A DNA stretch of 64,000 nucleotides, taken from NCBI RefSeq assembly GCF_042643355.1, contig NZ_JBHRSS010000010.1, positions 1 through 64,000 of the forward strand, in the 5' to 3' direction. Source of the DNA: Salinisphaera aquimarina (GTDB lineage: Bacteria > Pseudomonadota > Gammaproteobacteria > Nevskiales > Salinisphaeraceae). The position numbers and the translations under genes were made by a program. Shown here piece by piece: positions 1 through 8,329 of the stretch. The stretch's first letter is position 1; the number at the start of each line of letters is the position of its first letter. A model generated the notes under the pieces. That model ran no database searches and was not told where the DNA came from. It saw only the letters and a program-made list of their open reading frames with translations.

Positions 1-100
1 TGTGCTTGACCCCGTTCTCGACGACGCCGCTGCCGTCCGGCTTGATCTGAATGCGCACGTTGTAGTCAATCGCGCGCTTGATGCTGACGAGTACTTTCAT
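1..100 (-). CDS. etfB: Electron transfer flavoprotein beta subunit, 5' part only
   Basis: The first 33 codons of EtfB are visible and the gene runs off the left edge. The N-terminus reads MKVLVSIKRAIDYNVRIQ followed by KPDGSG, the strongly conserved opening of bacterial EtfB. With EtfA it forms the soluble FAD/AMP carrier that takes electrons from acyl-CoA dehydrogenases and passes them to ETF-quinone oxidoreductase. It follows ETF-QO on the same strand after a 187-bp gap, so the two are probably co-regulated. EtfA is expected just outside the window. The start is the ATG at 98-100. Confidence 0.9.
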   Translation of the reverse strand, partial: MKVLVSIKRAIDYNVRIQIKPDGSGVVENGVKH

Positions 101-287
101 AGATGCCTTTCATGTGTAGCCGATGCCCGCCACGGCGCGACATCGGTGCGTGATTCGAAACACCGCCGATTAATCGAACGATGACCGGAAACGCGGTTGC
201 CCGCATTACCCGGACGGCGTTCGTGCTCGAGCCGTACACTGTATACGAAGAGCATCGATTCGACGATTCTGATCGTTGGGCCCAAGG

Positions 288-1910
288 TTACATATTGTAA
301 TAGTTGGGCCCGGCGCCGCCCTCCGGCGTCACCCAGTTGATGATCTGATACGGGTCCTTGATATCGCAGGTCTTGCAGTGCACGCAGTTGGCTGCGTTGA
401 TCTTCAATTCCTGACTACCGGACTCGTTCTCGATCATCTCGTAGACATTGGCCGGGCAGAAGCGCGTGCAGGGATTGCCGTATTCCTCGGTGCAGCGCGT
501 GGTGCAGATGTCGGGCTCGAGGATCTGCAGGTGAACCGGCTGATCCTCGTCGTGTTCGGTCTGGGCGAAATAGACCGAGGCCAGGCGGTCGCGCGGGGGC
601 AGGTCGCGCTTGACGTAGTCCTGGGCCTCGTCGGGCGTCTGCGCCTCGACTTCGCTGAGCTTCTTGGTGGCCCGCCAGTCGGCGTGGTTGTGCAGGGTCC
701 ACGGCGACTTGCCGGCGACCACGGTTTCCCAGCCGGCATTCATCAGGCCCATCCACTTGCCCTTGAGAAAACCCGGGCGAATGTTGCGGACCTTCTTGAG
801 TTCGCGGGCGACGTCCGATGCACGCAGGACAGCATCGAAGCCGTCCGCCTTGCCGGTGTCGATGACGTGATCGGCGGCGATCATGCCCGAGCGCATGGCG
901 GTATGGATGCCCTTGATCTTGGGCACGTTGAGCGTGCCGGCGGCGTCGCCGACGATGACTGCGCCCGGCATCTCGAGCTTGGGCAGCGACTGCCAGCCGC
1001 CCTCGACCAGGGCGCGCGCGCCGGCGGAGACGATCTCTCCGCCCTCGAGCAAGGGCTTGATCTTGGCGTGCTGCTTGAGCTGCTGGAAGGCCTCGAACGG
1101 CTTGAAGCGCGGATCCTCGTAGTCGAGGCCGACCACGAAGCCGATGGCAATACGGTCGTCGTCCAGGTGATAGATGAAGCTGCCACCATAGGTGTCGTTC
1201 GACAGCGGCCAGCCGATGGTGTGCTGGATCAGGCCCGGCTTGCTGCGGCCCGCCGGCACTTTCCAGAGTTCCTTGAGGCCGATGCCATAGGTCTGCGGAT
1301 CGCAGTCGCGGTCCAGCTCGAATTTCTTGATCAGCTGCTTGGTGCAGTTGCCGCGACAGCCTTCGGCGAAGATGGTGACCGGCGCATGGATCTCGATGCC
1401 GGGGGTGTAGCCGTCCTTGGCATTGCCCTGACGATCCAGGCCCATGTCCGGCGTGCGCACGCCCTTGACCGCGCCGTTGTCGTCGAAGACGGCTTCGGCA
1501 GCGGAAAAACCGGGATAGATCTCCACGCCCAGCGCTTCGGCCTTGGGCGCGAGCCAGCTCATCATGTTGGCCAGCGACACGATCACGTTGCCGTGGTTGT
1601 TCTGCTGCGGCGGCGTCGGCATTTTTGTCGCGCCGTCCTTCTTGAGCATCCAGAATTCGTCGTCGGTGGCTTTCACGCAGATCGCGGGCGGATCGTCGCG
1701 CCAGTCCGGCACCAGTTCGTCCAGCGGACCGGTCTCGATCACGGCGCCGGCCAGACTCTGGGCGCCGACTTCGGAGGCTTTTTCCAGCACGCAGACGTTC
1801 TTCTCGGGGTCTTTCTGCTTGAGACGCATCGCGGCGGACAGGCCCGCCGGACCGGCACCGACGACGACTACGTCGTATTCCATGACGTCGCGTTCTTGTT
1901 CTTCACTCAT
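288..1910 (-). CDS. Electron transfer flavoprotein-ubiquinone oxidoreductase (ETF-QO)
   Basis: Membrane-associated flavo-iron-sulfur enzyme that oxidises reduced ETF and reduces ubiquinone, linking all acyl-CoA dehydrogenases of the cell to respiration. The FAD-binding GAGPAG motif lies near residues 18-23. The C-terminus holds the 4Fe-4S ligands (CTRFCPANVYE, then NCVHCKTCDIKDP) and the typical PEGGAGPNY ending. Length (540 aa) is normal. I start at the ATG at 1908-1910 because AAAGAG lies about 9 nt upstream and the protein then begins MSEEQERDVMEYD like homologues; a longer frame to 1949 is possible. A dyad shared with other lipid operons lies about 100 bp upstream (2014-2028). Confidence 0.95.
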   Translation of the reverse strand: MSEEQERDVMEYDVVVVGAGPAGLSAAMRLKQKDPEKNVCVLEKASEVGAQSLAGAVIETGPLDELVPDWRDDPPAICVKATDDEFWMLKKDGATKMPTPPQQNNHGNVIVSLANMMSWLAPKAEALGVEIYPGFSAAEAVFDDNGAVKGVRTPDMGLDRQGNAKDGYTPGIEIHAPVTIFAEGCRGNCTKQLIKKFELDRDCDPQTYGIGLKELWKVPAGRSKPGLIQHTIGWPLSNDTYGGSFIYHLDDDRIAIGFVVGLDYEDPRFKPFEAFQQLKQHAKIKPLLEGGEIVSAGARALVEGGWQSLPKLEMPGAVIVGDAAGTLNVPKIKGIHTAMRSGMIAADHVIDTGKADGFDAVLRASDVARELKKVRNIRPGFLKGKWMGLMNAGWETVVAGKSPWTLHNHADWRATKKLSEVEAQTPDEAQDYVKRDLPPRDRLASVYFAQTEHDEDQPVHLQILEPDICTTRCTEEYGNPCTRFCPANVYEMIENESGSQELKINAANCVHCKTCDIKDPYQIINWVTPEGGAGPNYYNM

Positions 1911-2013
1911 GCGTAATAACTCTTTCTGGAGCATGCGGGCGCCTGCCATGGCAGACGTTGATCCAGCAATTCATATCGGAGATTTATCTATTCAATCATC
2001 GCACCGATGACAG

Positions 2014-2028
2014 CAAAACGCTATTTGA
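2014..2028. promoter_or_regulatory. Candidate lipid-regulon operator upstream of ETF-QO
   Basis: Reads CAAAACGCTATTTGA (reverse strand TCAAATAGCGTTTTG). It shares the 15-bp dyad architecture AAAY-N3-RTTT with six other sites in this window and the exact core AAATAGCGTTT with the site at 23500. PsrA-type TetR regulators are known to bind AAAC-N2-4-GTTT dyads; assignment to such a factor is inference. Confidence 0.5.
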
Positions 2029-2082
2029 GGCGATGCTCGAAACGGCTGATTTCGCCTGTCCATGATGTGTGGTGTCCGCTCG

Positions 2083-2874
2083 TCAATGCTTCATGCCGGG
2101 CATGTTGAGCGAGCTGCTGTTGCCACCGTCCACCGGCAATGCCTGGCCGGTAATATAGCTGGCGTCGTCGCTGGCGAGAAAGGCGATGGCGGCAGCGATT
2201 TCCTCCGGCCGGCCGAAGCGGCGCAGTTCGCAGCGCGAACCGAGCTTGTGTTCCTTGTCGTTGGCCGCGGCATAGTCGAAAACCGGCTGTGTCATCCCCG
2301 TTTTGATCAGGCCCGGACAGACTGCGTTGACGCGCACGTTGTAACTGCCGAGATCGCAGGCACTGGTCTGGGTCAGGCTGATGACGGCGGCCTTGGACGC
2401 GCTGTAGGCGTTGCCGCCCGCGCCCGAGCGCAGGCCGGCCACCGATGCGGTGTTCACGATGGCGCCCGTCCGGCGTTCACACATGTGACGAGACACCGCC
2501 CGGCTGAAATTCACCGCGCCGAGTAGATTGACGTCGAGAATCTCGCGCCAGGTCGCGGAATCGTTGCCGCTGATCGGCGAATAATCGCCGCCGGCGATGC
2601 CGGCGTTGTTGCACAGCACGTCGATGTGAGCGTGGTTCGCGATCACCGATTCGACCAGGGCGTCGACGGCGTTCTCGTCGCGGATATCGAGGGCATGAGC
2701 GGCATGGCGGGCAGGTTCTTCCAGCGATGCGATCACGGCTTCGAGCGCTTGCGCGTCGCGATCCACGGCCACGACCCGTGCCGCTTCGCTGGCGAAACGT
2801 TCGACGCAGGCACGGCCGATGCCGCCGGCGGCACCGGTGATCAGCACGATCTGTCCATCAAAACGTTTCGACAT
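2083..2874 (-). CDS. Short-chain dehydrogenase/reductase (SDR)
   Basis: Classical NAD(P)-dependent SDR of about 263 aa. The cofactor loop TGAAGGIG is near residue 14, NNAG near residue 90, the catalytic Ser in the NTASVAG segment, the YSASKAA catalytic Tyr-Lys pair, and the C-terminal TGQALPVDGG. The substrate cannot be read from sequence; 3-hydroxyacyl or alcohol oxidation would fit its place beside the ETF genes. The frame is open much further upstream, but the homology begins at MSKRFDGQ (2874); an alternative ATG is at 2883. A near-consensus promoter (TTGACC-N16-TAAAAT) and a shared operator-like dyad lie just upstream. Confidence 0.85.
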   Translation of the reverse strand: MSKRFDGQIVLITGAAGGIGRACVERFASEAARVVAVDRDAQALEAVIASLEEPARHAAHALDIRDENAVDALVESVIANHAHIDVLCNNAGIAGGDYSPISGNDSATWREILDVNLLGAVNFSRAVSRHMCERRTGAIVNTASVAGLRSGAGGNAYSASKAAVISLTQTSACDLGSYNVRVNAVCPGLIKTGMTQPVFDYAAANDKEHKLGSRCELRRFGRPEEIAAAIAFLASDDASYITGQALPVDGGNSSSLNMPGMKH

Positions 2875-2911
2875 GGCTGGCATCGCCCACTGTGGTTCTG
2901 CTGATTGCCGA

Positions 2912-2939
2912 ATTTTACAGAACGGCGCGGCGTGGTCAA
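2912..2939 (-). promoter_or_regulatory. Sigma70-type promoter of the leftward SDR gene
   Basis: Reading leftward, TTGACC (2939-2934), a 16-bp spacer and TAAAAT (2917-2912) give a near-consensus promoter about 40 bp before the SDR start. The dyad at 2946-2960 lies 6 bp upstream of the -35 element. Confidence 0.55.
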
Positions 2940-2945
2940 TATTTG

Positions 2946-2960
2946 TGAAATAGAGTTTCA
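2946..2960. promoter_or_regulatory. Candidate lipid-regulon operator (SDR / liv1 intergenic region)
   Basis: Perfect 5-5-5 dyad TGAAATAGAGTTTCA, extendable by one more pair (G...C) to 2945-2961. It belongs to the seven-member set found upstream of acyl-CoA genes. It lies in the 362-bp divergent region between the SDR and the first HAAT operon and abuts the SDR promoter, so it could affect either unit. Confidence 0.55.
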
Positions 2961-3201
2961 CCAAGCGGTCTGACGAGGATGAAGTGAGGCTGCATGCGTG
3001 CGGCATGCAATCGTTTTCGAATAACCGTCGGATCGTAAAGGACAAGATAATCAGTCGATTACGATCTGTGCCCGGCGCTCGATACCGGTATGGGGTGTCA
3101 GTATCCGGGGTCGAAGTCGGACAACGACTAAAGTCGCTTTGCCGTTGGCGCGACCGCCTGCTAGCTTCAGCAAAGCCGTGTGGCTGAAACAGGGCATATA
3201 A

Positions 3202-3217
3202 GTGGCCGTGGGGCCAC
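3202..3217 (+). promoter_or_regulatory. Hairpin just upstream of the livK1 Shine-Dalgarno
   Basis: GTGGCC-gtgg-GGCCAC can form a 6-bp stem ending 5 nt before AGGAGG (3223-3228). It may modulate translation of the binding protein; no experimental analogue is claimed. Confidence 0.3.
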
Positions 3218-3236
3218 ATAAAAGGAGGGGATGAGG

Positions 3237-4508
3237 ATGAAGCAATACATGACGCGCCTGCGGCGGATGACACTCACGCTGGCGACTGCACTGGCCGTGG
3301 TCGTGCCGACGACGGGCATGACCGCCGAAGACACCATCAAGATCGGTTATATCGACCCGCTGTCGGGCGCGTTCGCCAATGTCGGCGACGCCGGGCTCAA
3401 GCACTTCCAGTACCTGGCGGAGAAGATGAACGCGGCGGGCGGCGTGCTCGGCAAGAAGATCGAGATCGTGCCGTTCGATAACAAGACCAACGCCCAGGAG
3501 TCGCTGCAGATACTGCGCGAAGTGGCCGACCAGCATATTCACTACATCACCCAGGGCAACGGCTCCAGCGTGGCCGGCGCACTGGTCAGCGGTGTGGAAA
3601 AACACAACCAGCGCAATCCGGACAATCGCATCGTGTTCCTGAACTACGCGGCGGTCGATCCGGCCCTGACCAACGACAAGTGTTCGTTCTGGCATTTCCG
3701 TTTTGACGCCAACAGCGAAATGAAGATGAAGGCGATCACGGATTACATGGCCGACCAGAAGGACATCAAGAAGGTCTTTCTGATCAATCAGGATTATTCC
3801 CACGGCCAGTATATTTCCAAGGCCGGCAAGGAGATGCTCAAGGAGAAGCGCCCCGACATCAAGATCGTCGGTGACGTGCTGCATCCGATCGGCAAGGTCA
3901 AGGATTTCTCGCCCTATATCTCCCAGATCAAGTCGTCCGGCGCCGATGCGGTGATCACCGGCAACTGGGGCAACGATCTGTCGCTGCTGGTCAAGGCCGG
4001 CTCCCAGGCGGGTCTGGATGTCGACTGGTACAGCTACTATGCGGGCGGTCTGGGTACGCCCACTGCGCTGGGCAAAGGGGCGATCGGTCACGTCAAGATG
4101 ATCACCGAATGGCAGGAGAATCTGGCGGTTCGCTACAAGGCGCCGGAACTGCAGTCCATGCTCGAGGAATTCGAGAACCGTTATTCCGGCATCGAGTTCT
4201 ACTACCTGCGCGTCAAGACCGAAATGGACATGCTCAAGAAGGCCATGGAAAAGGCTGGCAGCACCGATCCGCTGAAAGTCGCCTATGCGATGGAAGGCCT
4301 GAGCGTGGATACCCCGTTCGGCAAGGCGACCATGCGCGGCGACGACCATCAGCTGTTGCAGACGCTGTTCATGTCCACCTTCACCGACGACTATCTGAAA
4401 TACGACTCCGAGGGCACCGGCATCGGCTGGAAGATGGACGCCCGGATCCCGGCGGACGAAACGGCTACGCCGACCTCCTGTGAGATGAAGCGGCCGTCAC
4501 GTTCCTGA
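3237..4508 (+). CDS. ABC transporter substrate-binding protein, HAAT family (LivK-like, system 1)
   Basis: Periplasmic type I binding protein of about 423 aa for a branched-chain amino acid/carboxylate ABC importer. It has a signal peptide (basic start, then a hydrophobic LTLATALAVVV stretch, cleavage probably after GMTA), and the mature part opens with IKIGYIDPLSGAFANVGDAG, the Peripla_BP_6 signature. It heads a five-gene operon with two permeases and two ATPases. The ATG at 3237 is chosen because AGGAGG (3223-3228) is 8 nt away; the ATG at 3231 would be only 2 nt from it. The ligand is unknown; the neighbouring CoA ligase hints at organic acids rather than leucine. Confidence 0.9.
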   Translation: MKQYMTRLRRMTLTLATALAVVVPTTGMTAEDTIKIGYIDPLSGAFANVGDAGLKHFQYLAEKMNAAGGVLGKKIEIVPFDNKTNAQESLQILREVADQHIHYITQGNGSSVAGALVSGVEKHNQRNPDNRIVFLNYAAVDPALTNDKCSFWHFRFDANSEMKMKAITDYMADQKDIKKVFLINQDYSHGQYISKAGKEMLKEKRPDIKIVGDVLHPIGKVKDFSPYISQIKSSGADAVITGNWGNDLSLLVKAGSQAGLDVDWYSYYAGGLGTPTALGKGAIGHVKMITEWQENLAVRYKAPELQSMLEEFENRYSGIEFYYLRVKTEMDMLKKAMEKAGSTDPLKVAYAMEGLSVDTPFGKATMRGDDHQLLQTLFMSTFTDDYLKYDSEGTGIGWKMDARIPADETATPTSCEMKRPSRS

Positions 4509-4539
4509 TCGACCACCATGACCGCTGAATAGGTCGTTC

Positions 4540-4572
4540 CCGGCGGCGTGGGCCTTTGGCCTGTGCCGCCGG
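4540..4572 (+). promoter_or_regulatory. Intercistronic hairpin between binding protein and permease genes
   Basis: An 8-bp outer stem (CCGGCGGC with GCCGCCGG), a symmetric 3-nt internal loop and an inner GGCC/GGCC stem lie between livK1 and livH1. No T-tract follows, so it is not a classical terminator. Similar hairpins stabilise upstream mRNA in binding-protein-dependent operons (malE-malF is the known case), giving excess binding protein. Confidence 0.5.
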
Positions 4573-4611
4573 AAACATCGGGATTGCCGCGTCTAGACGG
4601 ATCGTTCTGCC

Positions 4612-5562
4612 ATGCTCGAGTCGATTGTTTTCTCTGTTCTGAACGGGCTGCTGTACGGCATGCTGCTGTTCATGCTGGCCAGCGGGCTCACGCTGATCTT
4701 CGGCATGATGGGCGTGCTCAACTTCGCCCATGCCAGCTTCTACATGCTCGGCGCCTACTGCGCGTACTCGATCAGTCAGGTGCTGGGGTTCTGGCCCGCG
4801 TTGATCCTGGCGCCGTTGTTCGTGGGCCTGCTCGGCGCGCTCACCGAGCGTTTCGGGCTGCGCAACGTGCACAAGCACGGGCACGTGGCCGAGCTGCTGT
4901 TCACGTTCGGCCTGGTGTATGTCATCGACGAACTGGTGATCCTGCTCTGGGGGCAGATCGCTGTGCCGTATGGCATCCCGCCGTCGCTGGATTTCACCCT
5001 GTTCACGCTGTTCGGCAGTCATTTTCCGGCGTATCGCGGCTTCATTCTGCTGGTGGCGATCGCCATGTTCGCGGCGATCTACGTGCTGCTGGTACGCACG
5101 CGGGTCGGCATGATCATCCGTGCGTCGCTGTCGCATCCGGAAATGGTCGGCGCGCTCGGCCACGACGTGCCCCGGATCTTCACGTTCGTATTCGCGTTCG
5201 GCACCGGCCTGGCCGGGCTGGCCGGGGCGATGGCGGGCAACTACTACATCACCGAGCCGGGCATGGCGTTTTCCATGGGACCGATCGTGTTCGTGGTGGT
5301 GGTATTCGGCGGGCTCGGCTCGCTGGGCGGCGCGCTGGCCGCGTCGTTGATCATCGGGCTGGTCACCACGTTCGCGGTGAGCATGAACTACTCGGTCGCC
5401 GATATGCTCAATTCCGCGGGCCTGGTCATAGGGCCCGACTCCATGTTCGGCGGGCTGCTGAACATCAATTTCGCAAGGCTGGGCCAGATGCTGCCTTATC
5501 TGATGATGGTGCTGATTCTGATCTTCCGACCGCGCGGGCTCATGGGAGATCGTGAATCATGA
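4612..5562 (+). CDS. HAAT-family ABC transporter permease (LivH-like, system 1)
   Basis: Inner-membrane permease of 316 aa with about eight hydrophobic segments. The N-terminal NGLLYGMLLFMLASGLTLIFG and the following GVLNFAHASFYMLGAY are the LivH hallmark, and the C-terminal half has the FGGLGSLGGALAAS motif that contacts the ATPase. It lies 103 bp after livK1 and overlaps livM1 by 4 nt (ATGA), so the two are translationally coupled. No strong Shine-Dalgarno precedes the ATG. Confidence 0.92.
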   Translation: MLESIVFSVLNGLLYGMLLFMLASGLTLIFGMMGVLNFAHASFYMLGAYCAYSISQVLGFWPALILAPLFVGLLGALTERFGLRNVHKHGHVAELLFTFGLVYVIDELVILLWGQIAVPYGIPPSLDFTLFTLFGSHFPAYRGFILLVAIAMFAAIYVLLVRTRVGMIIRASLSHPEMVGALGHDVPRIFTFVFAFGTGLAGLAGAMAGNYYITEPGMAFSMGPIVFVVVVFGGLGSLGGALAASLIIGLVTTFAVSMNYSVADMLNSAGLVIGPDSMFGGLLNINFARLGQMLPYLMMVLILIFRPRGLMGDRES

Positions 5563-6848
5563 GCGGCGCATCCAATAGCGGCGCAGCACTCGGTTCGTTG
5601 CTGCGTCAGATCATCGTCTGGGTAGTCTTCGCGGCCGTGGTGGTCGTGCTGCCGCATCTGTTTACCTCGGGCAGCTCGATTTCGATGATGAGCCAGATGG
5701 GCGTGTTCATTCTGTTCGCGCTGTCCTACAACATGCTGCTGGGCGAAGCCGGCATGCTCTCGTTCGGGCACGCCGTGTATTTCGGTATCGGCGGTTTCTT
5801 TACCCTGCATGCGATTCGGGCGGTCAACGACGGCGTGTTCTCCTGGCCTCTGGAGTTGATGCCGTTGGTCGGCGGTGCGGGCGGGCTGCTGTTCGGCATC
5901 ATCTTCGGCAGCGTGTCGACCCGGCGCGCGGGCGTGACCTTTGCCATGATCACCCTGGGCATCGGTTCGCTGGTGGAGTCCAGCGCCAATATGTTCACCG
6001 ACTTCTTCGGCGGCGAGAGTGGGATCTCGGCGAACCGGGTAACCGAAGTCACGCTGTTGCCGTTTTCCTACGGCCCGCAGATCCAGGTCTATTACCTGAT
6101 CGGCGCCTGGACCGTGTTTGCCGCGCTGTTGATGTACCTGCTGACACGCACGCCGCTCGGACGTATCTCCAATGCGGTGCGCGACAACCCCGAGCGGGCC
6201 CAGTTCGTGGGCTACAACACGACCATGGCCCGGTTCGTCCAGTTCGCTCTGTCCGGTTTCTTCGCTGGCATTGCGGGCGGGCTGTTCGCGATCATGTTCG
6301 AGATCATGACCGCCTCGAACGTCGGGTTGATCCAGTCCGGCTCGGTGCTGCTGATGACCTTCATCGGCGGCGTCGGCGTGTTCTTCGGGCCGATCATCGG
6401 CGCCGTGCTGATCACCTACATGCAGACCGCGCTGAGCGGTTTCTCCGAAGGCTGGATCCTCTACTTCGGCCTGCTGTTCGTGTTCATGGTGATGTACGCG
6501 CCGATGGGAATCGCCGGCGTCATCGTGGCGCATTTCGCGCCCTGGCGAGCCGGCCAGCTGCATCGGCTGATACCCGTGTATGCCTTGGCGGTGGTGCCGG
6601 CAATGCTGGCACTGGCCGGCTTGGTGAGCGTGATCGAAATGGGCTATCACCTGTCGCTGGCCTACGATCCGTCGCAGCCGATCGATCTTTTCTATATGCA
6701 GGTCAACGTCACCCGCCTGCTGCCCTGGGTGGTGGCGGTAGTCGTACTCGCCGTCGGCGTGGCGCTGCTCAAATGGGTCTCCGGGCGTATTCGCGAACGC
6801 TGGAATGACATCAACAAGACGACGGAAAGGCCGGAGGCTGCCCGATGA
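5559..6848 (+). CDS. HAAT-family ABC transporter permease (LivM-like, system 1), C-terminally extended
   Basis: Second permease (429 aa). Conserved segments are the N-terminal YNMLLGEAGMLSFGHAVYFG and the FIGGVGVFFGPIIGAVL region. The last 90 or so residues add two more hydrophobic segments (around PVYALAVVPAMLALAGLV and LLPWVVAVVVLAVGVALL) and a basic tail. The paralogue LivM2 in this window (349 aa) lacks them. It overlaps both neighbours by 4 nt. Confidence 0.9.
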   Translation: MSGASNSGAALGSLLRQIIVWVVFAAVVVVLPHLFTSGSSISMMSQMGVFILFALSYNMLLGEAGMLSFGHAVYFGIGGFFTLHAIRAVNDGVFSWPLELMPLVGGAGGLLFGIIFGSVSTRRAGVTFAMITLGIGSLVESSANMFTDFFGGESGISANRVTEVTLLPFSYGPQIQVYYLIGAWTVFAALLMYLLTRTPLGRISNAVRDNPERAQFVGYNTTMARFVQFALSGFFAGIAGGLFAIMFEIMTASNVGLIQSGSVLLMTFIGGVGVFFGPIIGAVLITYMQTALSGFSEGWILYFGLLFVFMVMYAPMGIAGVIVAHFAPWRAGQLHRLIPVYALAVVPAMLALAGLVSVIEMGYHLSLAYDPSQPIDLFYMQVNVTRLLPWVVAVVVLAVGVALLKWVSGRIRERWNDINKTTERPEAAR

Positions 6849-7591
6849 CGAGTGCATTGACGTTGACTGATGTCCACAAGAGTTTCGGTGCGGCACAGAT
6901 CATCCGGGGCGTGAACCTGGCGGTCGAGCCCGGCGAGCGGCATGCGATCATCGGCCCCAACGGCGCCGGCAAATCCACGTTGTTCAACCTGATCAGCGGG
7001 CGCTACCTGCCCAGCCGCGGCGAGATCAGCCTGCACGGCGAGAAGATCAGCGATCTGCCGCCCTACAAGGTGAACCGCAAGGGCCTGAGCCGCAGCTTCC
7101 AGATCACCAATCTGTTTCACAACATGACGGTGTTCGAGAACCTGCGCTGTTCACTGCTGTGGGCGCAGGGCTACAAGTATTCGTTCTGGCATCTGATCGG
7201 CCGTCAGACCGGGCTCACCGAGGCGACCGAGCAGTGGCTCGAGCGCCTGGGGCTGGAGAAGCGCCGCGACGTGCAGGCTTCTCTGCTCACCTATGCCGAG
7301 CAGCGCACCCTGGAGATCGGCACCACCATTGCCGGCGGCGCCGACGTGGTTCTGCTCGACGAGCCGACCGCCGGCATGGGGCTGTCGGAGCGCGATCACG
7401 CCATGCGGTTGATTCGTGAAGTCACCCGCGACAAGACACTGCTGATCGTCGAGCACGACATGAGCGTGGTGTTCGAACTGGCCGACCGCATCAGCGTGCT
7501 CGTCTACGGCGAGGTCATCGCCAGCGACACGCCGGACGCGGTGCGCGGCAATGCCGCGGTCCAGGAAGCCTATCTTGGCGAAGCTCATTAG
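6845..7591 (+). CDS. HAAT-family ABC transporter ATP-binding protein (LivG-like, system 1)
   Basis: Cytoplasmic ATPase of 248 aa. Walker A is GPNGAGKST, Walker B with catalytic Glu is VVLLDEPTAG, and the switch His lies in LLIVEHDMSVV. The ABC signature is degenerate (LTYAEQR), in line with the LSYGEQ form usual in LivG proteins. The C-terminal EAYLG motif is typical of LivG. It is coupled to livM1 by a 4-nt overlap. Confidence 0.92.
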   Translation: MTSALTLTDVHKSFGAAQIIRGVNLAVEPGERHAIIGPNGAGKSTLFNLISGRYLPSRGEISLHGEKISDLPPYKVNRKGLSRSFQITNLFHNMTVFENLRCSLLWAQGYKYSFWHLIGRQTGLTEATEQWLERLGLEKRRDVQASLLTYAEQRTLEIGTTIAGGADVVLLDEPTAGMGLSERDHAMRLIREVTRDKTLLIVEHDMSVVFELADRISVLVYGEVIASDTPDAVRGNAAVQEAYLGEAH

Positions 7592-7611
7592 GCCCTAAAC
7601 AGGTTCCCGGA

Positions 7612-8307
7612 ATGCTCGAAATAAAAGATCTTCACGCCTACTACGGCAAGAGCCACGTGCTACAGGGCGTCAACTTCGAGGTGGGTGAGGGCGAAATCGT
7701 CAGTCTGCTCGGCCGCAATGGGGTCGGGCGCTCCACCACTTGCAAGGCGATCATGGGTCTGGTCGCGCCGCACGGATCGGTGCGTTTCCAGGGCGAGGAT
7801 CTCGGCCGGCTCAAGTCGCATCAGGTGGCCCGCAAGGGCATCGGCTATGTGCCCGAGGACCGGCTCATATTCAGCGGCCTGACCACGCGCGAGAATCTGC
7901 AGATGGGCATCCAGAAAATGGGTGCCGAGGCGCTCTGGACCCTCGACGATGCCTACCGACTGTTTCCACGGCTGCAGGAGCGCGCGGACGTGAAGGCGGA
8001 AATGCTCTCCGGCGGCGAGCAGCAGATGCTCACCATGTGTCGCACGCTCATGGGCAACCCGAAACTGATCATGATCGACGAGCCCACCGAGGGGCTGGCG
8101 CCGCAGATCGTGACCCAGGTCGGCGATTTCCTGCTGGAAATTGCGGCCAAGGGCATCTCCATCCTGCTGGTCGAACAGCGCCTGAGCATTGCCATGCGCG
8201 TCTCGCACCGGGTCTATGTGATGGGTCACGGTCAGATCGTGTTCGAGGGCACCCCCGCCGATCTTGAGGCCAACGAGGCGGTGCGCAAGGAATGGCTCGA
8301 GGTCTGA
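7612..8307 (+). CDS. HAAT-family ABC transporter ATP-binding protein (LivF-like, system 1), Walker A Lys replaced by Arg
   Basis: Second ATPase of the importer (231 aa). The signature LSGGEQQ, Walker B LIMIDEPTEGLAP and switch His region (SILLVEQ, where LivF proteins have Gln) are intact. The Walker A reads GRNGVGRSTT: codon CGC (Arg) stands where the phosphate-binding Lys is expected. The paralogue LivF2 and both LivG proteins keep Lys. This ATP site may be impaired or the Arg tolerated, since the transporter has a second site in LivG1. It is separated from livG1 by 20 bp and ends the operon. Confidence 0.9.
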   Translation: MLEIKDLHAYYGKSHVLQGVNFEVGEGEIVSLLGRNGVGRSTTCKAIMGLVAPHGSVRFQGEDLGRLKSHQVARKGIGYVPEDRLIFSGLTTRENLQMGIQKMGAEALWTLDDAYRLFPRLQERADVKAEMLSGGEQQMLTMCRTLMGNPKLIMIDEPTEGLAPQIVTQVGDFLLEIAAKGISILLVEQRLSIAMRVSHRVYVMGHGQIVFEGTPADLEANEAVRKEWLEV

Positions 8308-8329
8308 TCCGCGCTTGGGGTGGCCCGCA

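Noticed and set aside
276..1916. A 546-codon open frame on the + strand opposite ETF-QO
   Set aside because: It is the antisense shadow of a strongly conserved gene; its translation is low-complexity and has no family resemblance. Many such long antisense frames occur here because of the high GC content.
3135..3165. Possible sigma54 promoter before livK1 (TGGCGC then CCTGCT)
   Set aside because: The GG to GC distance is 11 nt rather than the required 10 and the -12 box is poor.
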